5,922 nt of DNA from an uncultured Mucilaginibacter sp. GTDB taxonomy: Bacteria > Bacteroidota > Bacteroidia > Sphingobacteriales > Sphingobacteriaceae. The stretch is taken from positions 1 to 5,922 of the forward strand of contig CAISKH010000647.1 of the NCBI GenBank assembly GCA_903885865.1. Direction: 5' to 3'. The position numbers and the translations under genes were made by a program. Under the pieces are notes generated by a model. The model was not told the origin of the DNA, made no database searches, and saw only the letters and a program-made list of their open reading frames with translations. Positions 1-4,915 of this stretch are shown here, piece by piece (the first letter of the stretch is position 1; each line of letters starts with the position of its first letter).

Positions 1-94
1 TACAATTTTATTCGCAGATAAAGGTATAGTTGTTTGTGTTACGGGAAAGTAAAATAATATTATTGGTGTGACATTAGTAGTATTTATTAAGGAA

Positions 95-239
95 TGCTCC
101 GTTAGGAGCAAAATGTCGGTAGAAAATATAATTATTATAGATACCGTGCCGTAGGTACGTAAAGAGGGAAAGTTTCGTACCTACGGCACGATATTTTTGG
201 TGGTCTATTATTCTACCGACCTTTAACCCCGATGGGGTT
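95..239. repeat. Compound nested palindrome (REP/BIME-like or MITE-like element)
   Basis: Four sets of inverted repeats are arranged almost symmetrically. A short hairpin at each end flanks the structure: TGCTCC/GGAGCA (95-100 with 105-110, loop GTTA) on the left and AACCCC/GGGGTT (225-230 with 234-239, loop GAT) on the right. Between them, GTCGGTAGAA (115-124) pairs perfectly with 211-220. Inside that, ATAGA (137-141) can pair with 204-208 or in part with 192-194. At the centre, the 15-base arm CGTGCCGTAGGTACG (145-159) pairs perfectly with 176-190 around a 16-base loop. No open reading frame lies inside, so if mobile it would need a transposase in trans. The layout fits a dispersed intergenic REP/BIME or MITE element. 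The pairing is read directly from the sequence; the class and any mobility are inferred. The run ATATTTTT after the central stem could also let it stop plus-strand transcription. Confidence 0.75.
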
Positions 240-252
240 TAGTTTTCATCCC

Positions 253-457
253 TCACCTTTTTTGATATTGCATCGCATCGCAAAAAGCACCCTTAAGTTT
301 TCCGTAGAAATTAATCAAGTCGGGATCTTTCAGTTCAGCGTCAAACGCTTCTAACTCTTCCTTAAAAAAAGCGGGAATTAACAATTTATCATCGCCATTT
401 TCAGCCATTTCTTTAAATGCCTTTTTTCCATCCCTTTCGTTTGATATCCGAGTTCAT
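253..457 (-). pseudogene. Remnant of a MazE/AbrB-type antitoxin, C-terminal part, frameshifted
   Basis: Two overlapping minus-strand frames together read like the C-terminal half of a MazE/AbrB-family antitoxin. The first begins at ATG 457 and reads MNSDIKRKGWKK before leaving frame and stopping at 413-415. A +1 shift at the A6-GG run (plus-strand positions 420-427) joins it to AFKEMAENGDDKLLIP, which continues to a TGA at 253-255. The joined pattern, basic-GW-xx-AF-xxM-A-x-x-GDD-x-LL, is what I recall following the swapped-hairpin AbrB domain in these proteins. That DNA-binding domain is missing: a stop codon lies four codons upstream of ATG 457, and none of the three minus-strand frames of 458-592 shows a GNSxG-type core. 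No toxin gene is next to it. If translation starts at ATG 408, a 51-residue product is still open, so a surviving small protein cannot be excluded. The family match is from memory of the motif. Confidence 0.5.
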
Positions 458-592
458 AACATTAAGTTATAAAAAATTTAACATTTACCAAATAATTCTT
501 GATTTCAGTGATTTTTTTATCGACCTCAGCAGTAAATTTAACCACAATGGCGCCAAAGATTTATAAAGAGTACATCAAGCCGATATTTTCTT

Positions 593-2863
593 TCAAAAAA
601 ACACAGCCACCCTCAACTTCGCGAAAAATGGTGTGCCGGGGGTAAAGCTCATCTGGTCAACCGGGGAGGCTTCGTTTTTTAAACGGCTCACTCTTTCTGC
701 CTCAAATTCGTTCCATTCGGTATTAAACAGGTTTTCAATACTGAGTCCCAACTCATATCGTTTTTGGGTGTAGTTTAATTTGAGATCGGTTACACAATAA
801 CCGTCGGCTATCAGCGTATTGGTATTATTGCCGGGGCGGCTATGCATGTAGCGATAACTTAAACCACCGTTTATGCCATTGTCAAATTTAAAGTCGAGGC
901 CGCCTGTACTGGTAAAAGTAGGGGCGAGGGCCAGGTAGCCGGTATTTTTTGCGCTGTCGACCAACCTGGATTTGGCCAGGTTAACATTCAGGTCGGCAAA
1001 AAGCCATTTAGCTAACTGGTAACGGGCGGAGAGATCAATGCCCTCCCTGCGTGTTTTACCTCCTGGCGCAATATCGCCATCATCGGTATAAATAAATTCC
1101 TGTTGCAGGTACAAGTACCATAACGCGGCATTGATATATAAATGCGGTACGGGTTTCCAGTTAAGCCCTATATCAACCCCATACGCTGCCGGTAACGTTT
1201 GCAGCCCATTGTTACCGATAACCGCTATGGCATTATTGGAATGAAAGCCCTTGCCCGCCTTTAAATAAAACTGAACAGCCTGACTGGCAGTATACTCCAC
1301 ATTTAGTTTCGGACTAATAATAACACTGGTTTTTGTAGTATCATGAAAGCCAAAGTTAAAATAGTCTAACCGTGTGCTTACGTTTAGCAGCCATTTGCCG
1401 CTCTGCAGGGTTTCATCCAAATAAATGCCGGTGTTATTTTGTTTGATGTCGCCTTTGCTTATATAGTCTAAAAACCCATATTGTTCGATTACGTTGCTAT
1501 ATTCGGTTCCGTAGGTTCGGTCGAAGCGGCTGCTTAAACCCAGCGAAGAATTTAACACACTGTTGCCAAAGTAATTGTGCTTCATCAATTTACTATTGTA
1601 TCCAAACATATCCCTGGCTTCATATTGCTGTTTTTCATCGCCGTTAACCGGGTCTTCAGCAAAGAAAGTAGAGTTTACATGAAGCAGGAAGGTATAATTA
1701 GTATAGTACAATTGGTTCTCAAGTATCAGGTCATTTTTCAGGTCGGTAACCAGCTTGATTATTGCGTTGGTGCGGGTGCTTTTGCCGCCTTGGGCGCTAT
1801 CGATTGCGGCAAAACGCCCTATGGTTGGTGTAGCGGCCGAAACTTTATAAGGGTCGCCATTATCATTTATCGCGGTTGTTCCTCCAGCAACCGCGCGTTC
1901 CGGAATTTCACCCGAAGCTCGCCAACCGGTGCTGAAAGTGGACGCGCTTACACTCAGCTTATTATCAGCATTAAGCATAGTGGTAAACTTACCAAACAGG
2001 TTAAATCGTTTATAATGTTCAGCAAAATCGAAAGGGCCATCGGTATAATTATATTCGCCCGCTATATAGGCATTAGTGCCTTTTTGTTTGGCTTTGCCGC
2101 TAAGCAGATCAATAACACCTGCAATACGAAAGGTATTAAACTGCCCCGCTTCGAGGCTTATCATGCTTTTATCTAACGCGTCTTTTGTAGTATAGTTCAA
2201 GTATCCGGCAGTAGTAAAATCACCCTTATCGGTATAATAAGGGCCCTTGCCAAAATCATAGGTTGAAATCGTTTCAGGGATCATGAAGTGAAGGTCGGCA
2301 TATCCTTGCCCGTGAATGTGCGATACCATGTTTACGGGCAAGCCATCAACCGAAATGTTGAGGTCTGTTCCATGATCGGCATCAAACCCGCGGATAAATA
2401 TTTGTTCGGCCTTGCCGCCGCCCATGTGCTGGGCAATGAACAGGCCCGGTACCAAACGCAACAAGTCCTGCGAAGAATTAACCGGGCGCAGGCTGAGATC
2501 AAGAGCGCTTAAGGTATGAAAGGAAGCGTTATCCAGGTTGGGCGAAATTCGCACCTCTTCCAGGTCTATGGTGCCGCGACTTATTTGAATGAGGATATCA
2601 CCGCTGTTTATGGCTTTTAGTTGTTTCGTACTATAGCCGATGAAAGATACAGAAAGGGTGGCCGTATCGGCAGGCAGTGACAATTGGAAATTACCCGAAG
2701 CGTCCGTTGTAGTTGTTTTACCCGAGGTTGAGACGGTGGCATATTCAATAGGCTGATGGGTAATATCGTCAATTACTTTTCCCTTAAACAGGTGTTGGGC
2801 ATAGGTAAATTGGCTTATTAGTATAGCTATAATAAGCAATATCGGTTTTTTAATAACTGGCAT
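593..2863 (-). CDS. TonB-dependent outer-membrane receptor with CarboxypepD-like N-terminal domain and His/Asp-rich plug
   Basis: This encodes an outer-membrane beta-barrel receptor that would import a ligand using TonB/ExbBD energy. I chose ATG 2863 (756 aa) because it opens directly on a signal peptide: MPVIKK, a hydrophobic stretch, then cleavage near residue 23 after TYAQ. An ATG at 2920 would add 19 residues and bury that signal. Residues about 26-95 form the CarboxypepD-regulatory-like beta-sandwich (GKVID...PIEYATV...TDASGNFQL...FIGY). A TonB-box-like LEEVRIS follows near 101-107. The plug starts near 130 and carries H146, GGGK, RGFDADHGTD (158-167) and SHIHGQGYADLHF (181-193), rich in His and Asp. 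The barrel ends in AVFF with a terminal aromatic residue, as expected for BAM-assembled proteins. I recall this plug motif and the FTPGTP near the C-terminus from a widespread receptor subfamily of unsettled substrate. It is shorter than SusC receptors and has no SusD partner. It lies 106 bases after the Cys-motif gene upstream, probably in the same transcript. Confidence 0.93.
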   Translation of the reverse strand: MPVIKKPILLIIAILISQFTYAQHLFKGKVIDDITHQPIEYATVSTSGKTTTTDASGNFQLSLPADTATLSVSFIGYSTKQLKAINSGDILIQISRGTIDLEEVRISPNLDNASFHTLSALDLSLRPVNSSQDLLRLVPGLFIAQHMGGGKAEQIFIRGFDADHGTDLNISVDGLPVNMVSHIHGQGYADLHFMIPETISTYDFGKGPYYTDKGDFTTAGYLNYTTKDALDKSMISLEAGQFNTFRIAGVIDLLSGKAKQKGTNAYIAGEYNYTDGPFDFAEHYKRFNLFGKFTTMLNADNKLSVSASTFSTGWRASGEIPERAVAGGTTAINDNGDPYKVSAATPTIGRFAAIDSAQGGKSTRTNAIIKLVTDLKNDLILENQLYYTNYTFLLHVNSTFFAEDPVNGDEKQQYEARDMFGYNSKLMKHNYFGNSVLNSSLGLSSRFDRTYGTEYSNVIEQYGFLDYISKGDIKQNNTGIYLDETLQSGKWLLNVSTRLDYFNFGFHDTTKTSVIISPKLNVEYTASQAVQFYLKAGKGFHSNNAIAVIGNNGLQTLPAAYGVDIGLNWKPVPHLYINAALWYLYLQQEFIYTDDGDIAPGGKTRREGIDLSARYQLAKWLFADLNVNLAKSRLVDSAKNTGYLALAPTFTSTGGLDFKFDNGINGGLSYRYMHSRPGNNTNTLIADGYCVTDLKLNYTQKRYELGLSIENLFNTEWNEFEAERVSRLKNEASPVDQMSFTPGTPFFAKLRVAVFF

Positions 2864-2969
2864 AGTTTTATGAAGAATTAAAATGATAAGGATATACCCG
2901 ACAGGGGGCATCATTAGCATTTAATAAATAAAATTTAAGAATTAACAGTATTTGCGGATCGCTGGAATA

Positions 2970-3338
2970 CTATGCCCGCGGAGGTTGAAAAATGCCGCTT
3001 TGCAAAGCAGATGACGCGGCGAAATGGTAGGGTGTTGTTATTTTTCGTAATAAACGCGTATGAAATTTTATGCTCGTTGCAGAGATAAGGAAAACCTCCT
3101 GGAAAAGGTTTTTTTGCGACTGACGTTCATCATTTTTTTCACTTTCCTGTACCTGCTTTATTTTTTTCATGAAGTAGCACCGCCCGTTACAATGCAGCCA
3201 GGGTTTGTCGCGGTTTTCGCAAAGTTTGGCGGCAATATAGTCCTTGTTCAGTTCAAAACCCGCGTAAACAAAATAACGCGAGAAATTGGTACTAAGCAGT
3301 GCAGCAAGTAAAATAATGGCGGTAACGCGATTCAGCAT
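2970..3338 (-). CDS. Small membrane/exported protein with a C-x9-C-x3-C motif, upstream of a TonB receptor
   Basis: This is a 122-residue protein of unknown function. Residues about 4-19 form a hydrophobic N-terminal helix (signal or anchor). Next comes the conserved-looking segment FELNKDYIAAKLCENRDKP followed by LHCNGRCYFMKKI, with cysteines at 40, 50 and 54 (C-x9-C-x3-C). A charged stretch rich in Lys, Glu and Gln spans about 59-77, and the protein ends in IFQPPRA. I recall similar small Bacteroidota proteins, with LC-x-N-x-DKP, CNG(K/R)C and a terminal FxPP, usually annotated as hypothetical and often near TonB receptors. The cysteines could bind a metal or form a disulfide in the periplasm; this is inference. 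The ATG at 3338 lies only 7 bases from the end of a strong -7 box, so the mRNA is nearly leaderless. The receptor gene downstream starts after a 106-base gap with no terminator in it, which suggests one operon. Confidence 0.82.
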   Translation of the reverse strand: MLNRVTAIILLAALLSTNFSRYFVYAGFELNKDYIAAKLCENRDKPWLHCNGRCYFMKKIKQVQESEKNDERQSQKNLFQEVFLISATSIKFHTRLLRKITTPYHFAASSALQSGIFQPPRA

Positions 3339-3345
3339 ATTGCTG

Positions 3346-3376
3346 CAAAGGTACGTGCTGAATACAAGAAAAGCAA
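3346..3376 (-). promoter_or_regulatory. Bacteroidota-type promoter (TTG-N20-TACCTTTG) for the Cys-motif gene and receptor
   Basis: On the minus strand, TTG (3374-3376) is followed after exactly 20 bases by TACCTTTG (3346-3353). This fits the Bacteroidota primary-sigma consensus of a -33 TTG and a -7 TAnnTTTG separated by about 19-21 bases. Transcription would start around 3340-3342, only a few bases before the ATG at 3338, giving a leaderless or nearly leaderless message. The promoter sits in the 67-base gap between the upstream gene's stop (3406) and this gene, so it marks the start of a separate transcription unit. Confidence 0.7.
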
Positions 3377-3405
3377 TGGAAAATTGCCGCTGCCACTAAA
3401 AGATT

Positions 3406-3765
3406 TTACTTATCGGCCCGCAAAAGCTTGATGTGCAATTTCTGGCCGTTAAAATCAGAATTTATAATTGTAGAATCACCATAATATTTTCCAGTATTAG
3501 CTATGGTTGTTCCGTTAACATCTATTTTAAAGGTGAAATCGGCGCCGGTTACTTTGCCTTCAGTTATGGGTAATTCACCTTGTGGTGATGTAATAGCACC
3601 GGTTAACTTTTCGCCGTCAACTTTAAATACGTAAGTAAGCGGTAATTCATTGCCGTCGCTAATTTTTAACACGCCCGACCATTTGCCGGATAAATCGGCT
3701 ATTGCCGCCAAACAAACAATAAAACTACCCAACAATAAGGCGGTTGTAAAAACTTTTCTTTTCAT
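3406..3765 (-). CDS. Small exported beta-rich protein of unknown function
   Basis: This is a 119-residue protein. The N-terminus is a signal peptide: MKRK, a hydrophobic core at about residues 5-20, and a likely signal-peptidase I cut after AIA at residue 23. The cysteine at 18 has valine before it, which is a poor lipobox, so I do not call it a lipoprotein. The mature part of about 96 residues alternates short hydrophobic strands and turns (LSGKWSGVLK, LPLTYVFKVDGEKLTG, ITEGKVTGADFTFKI, KYYGD, KLHIKLLRADK). This suggests a small lipocalin-like or other beta-barrel fold. I recall close relatives as hypothetical proteins in Sphingobacteriaceae but know of no assigned function. The ATG at 3765 is the only sensible start because it begins the signal peptide. 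It follows the propeller gene by 72 bases; I see no convincing promoter or terminator there, so read-through from upstream is possible. Confidence 0.82.
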   Translation of the reverse strand: MKRKVFTTALLLGSFIVCLAAIADLSGKWSGVLKISDGNELPLTYVFKVDGEKLTGAITSPQGELPITEGKVTGADFTFKIDVNGTTIANTGKYYGDSTIINSDFNGQKLHIKLLRADK

Positions 3766-3837
3766 GATCTTAATTCAAAATATATTTATTTAAAAGTAGT
3801 ACTTTATTTTAATAAACCGAAAATAACGAAGCCGTGT

Positions 3838-4740
3838 TTACGGAATTTTATAATAATAAATAGGCGAATATACCCCTTCGCTGGTAGTATAATATCCTTT
3901 ACCGTCAGGCGTAAAGCCTATAGCTTCGCCTTGTTTCTCTTCCTGGTAATTAAGCTCTTTGGGTTGCTTTAACATTGTTTGCCACAAGTGTTCGTTTCCG
4001 CTTCGTTTCCAGTAATAAACTTTTTCATAACTCTTTAGCAATACCTGGCGCCCGTCTTTTGATATATCGCCAGCCGTTATCCATTTAAAAGGCTTAATAC
4101 CCGCAAAATATAATTTACAGCGTTGGGTTAAAATAAGTGTGTCATTCGGTTTATAAGCAAGCGGGGTAGTGTAAACATTAACCGTATCATGCCGTTTCGA
4201 AACAATATAGATCAGTTTTTCTATGGGGTCGATCATTAAAGTTTCAGCATCCTTTGGCCCGTCGGGATATTTTAAATGCAGGGGTACGGCATCGGCATTT
4301 ACCGATCCTCCGTTTAACCAGGACGTTTGCTCTGGTACCCGGTATACCGTTATGTATTTCCTGAGCGAAAAATTATCGCCAATATCGCCCAAATAAACAT
4401 AGCTTTTTTTACTGCCGGGGCCGGGGCCCACGGCTATATCTTCGCAATCTTCAACACCCTGCGCTTCTTGAGGGTCGCCCTTAAAATATATCGTGGTCTG
4501 TAGTTTACCATCAGGTGTTATGGCAAAAAAACGGCTGGTATCGCCGCTATCATTATGTATATAATAGATATCATAATTAATACCGGATGCAGCTATTCCT
4601 GAAATTTCATCCATTTGCCTGTCAGGCAAATGGCCGGTTATGTTAATTTCCCTGTTAATGTACCTATGCCGCACATAGGCCGCAAAAAACAGGATGATTA
4701 TCACGGGGATGAAAATATTTAACCTTTTAGCGCGGCTCAT
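3838..4740 (-). CDS. Membrane-anchored predicted beta-propeller protein of unknown function
   Basis: I start this gene at ATG 4740 (300 aa). A longer frame could begin at TTG 4773, but that codon lies upstream of the -7 promoter box at 4761-4768, and TTG starts are rare in this phylum. Residues 7-23 form one hydrophobic segment, an uncleaved anchor or signal. The rest looks like a propeller with repeated short acidic motifs: ISGIAAS (47-53), HNDSGD (62-67), VEDCEDIAVG (96-105), YLGDIGDN (116-123), DAETLMID (164-171), AGDISKDG (223-230) and QGEAIGFTPDGKGYYTTSE (270-288). The 'ED-x-EDIA...D-AE-L...GEAI' pattern recalls SdiA-regulated and phytase-like propellers, where acidic residues face the central channel or bind calcium. 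I cannot show an enzyme activity. The protein would face the periplasm. It stands alone after a terminator and is followed by the small exported protein gene 72 bases on. Confidence 0.82.
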   Translation of the reverse strand: MSRAKRLNIFIPVIIILFFAAYVRHRYINREINITGHLPDRQMDEISGIAASGINYDIYYIHNDSGDTSRFFAITPDGKLQTTIYFKGDPQEAQGVEDCEDIAVGPGPGSKKSYVYLGDIGDNFSLRKYITVYRVPEQTSWLNGGSVNADAVPLHLKYPDGPKDAETLMIDPIEKLIYIVSKRHDTVNVYTTPLAYKPNDTLILTQRCKLYFAGIKPFKWITAGDISKDGRQVLLKSYEKVYYWKRSGNEHLWQTMLKQPKELNYQEEKQGEAIGFTPDGKGYYTTSEGVYSPIYYYKIP

Positions 4741-4760
4741 CAGGATATGGAGAGTTTTTA

Positions 4761-4768
4761 CAAAATTA
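4761..4768 (-). promoter_or_regulatory. -7 box TAATTTTG of the propeller gene
   Basis: TAATTTTG on the minus strand matches TAnnTTTG at every fixed position. The -33 side is weaker: about 21 bases upstream there is TGG, not TTG (4790-4792). Transcription would begin near 4756, leaving a leader of about 16 bases before ATG 4740. The box matters because it places the TTG codon at 4773 outside the transcript. Confidence 0.5.
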
Positions 4769-4837
4769 CTCAATGGTATGGAATGAATACCAGCTAATAA
4801 TTTAACGCTTCGATTGGGGATTTAGTTTTTATTGGTT

Positions 4838-4856
4838 TTAGTTATAGTTAGTTATA
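4838..4856. repeat. Tandem 9-bp direct repeat at 10-bp period upstream of the propeller gene
   Basis: TTAGTTATA occurs at 4838-4846 and again at 4848-4856 with one base between, so the copies repeat once per helical turn. A weaker copy, TTAGTTTTT, lies at 4822-4830. The pair sits 70-95 bases upstream of the -7 box of the propeller gene. It could be a tandem site for a regulator or a chance AT-rich repeat. The repeat is seen directly; any role is a guess. Confidence 0.35.
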
Positions 4857-4884
4857 CCTGATAGTGGGTATAATGCCCATACAA

Positions 4885-4914
4885 TAAAAAGGGGGCCTTT
4901 GAGCCCCCTTTTTA
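4885..4914 (-). terminator. Strong intrinsic terminator after the desaturase gene, probably bidirectional
   Basis: TAAAAAGGGGGC (4885-4896) pairs perfectly with GCCCCCTTTTTA (4903-4914) around a 6-base loop: six G-C pairs flanked by A/T runs on both sides. On the minus strand the hairpin starts right after the desaturase stop codon (4916-4918) and ends in a U-run. Because the A and T runs are symmetric, it could also stop plus-strand transcription. It separates the desaturase from the propeller gene. Confidence 0.9.
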
Positions 4915-4915
4915 T

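Noticed and set aside
2..52. Plus-strand open frame ending TILFADKGIVVCVTGK-stop at the window edge
   Set aside because: It could be the 3' end of a gene entering from the left, but 16 codons with no recognisable motif are too little to support a call.
413..427. Programmed frameshift at the A6-GG run joining the two antitoxin-like frames
   Set aside because: A +1 shift is needed, the A AAA AAG slippery site is not in the phase for a -1 shift, and the DNA-binding half is absent anyway, so decay or a sequencing error is simpler.
458..592. Short minus-strand frame with VVKFTAEVDKKITEIKNYL, or a lost AbrB N-terminus
   Set aside because: It is about 30 codons between stops with no start codon of note and no AbrB core motif in any of the three frames; I cannot support a gene here.
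1577..2176. Plus-strand open frame of 199 codons inside the receptor gene
   Set aside because: It is antisense to a well-supported TonB receptor, has low-complexity composition and no recognisable domain. The same goes for the plus-strand frames at 2288-2512, 3060-3311 and 5525-5710.
593..2863. SusC-type glycan receptor of a polysaccharide utilisation locus
   Set aside because: The protein is about 756 residues, shorter than typical SusC, its plug motif is of another subfamily, and no SusD or glycoside hydrolase gene is nearby.
3770..3800. Possible promoter for the small exported protein (TACTTTTA or TATATTTTG)
   Set aside because: Each misses TAnnTTTG by one base or by spacing, and neither has a TTG at the right distance upstream.
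3803..3816. AT-only palindrome TTTATT-TT-AATAAA between the propeller and small exported protein genes
   Set aside because: A 6-bp stem of A-T pairs in AT-rich DNA is expected by chance and is too weak for a terminator.
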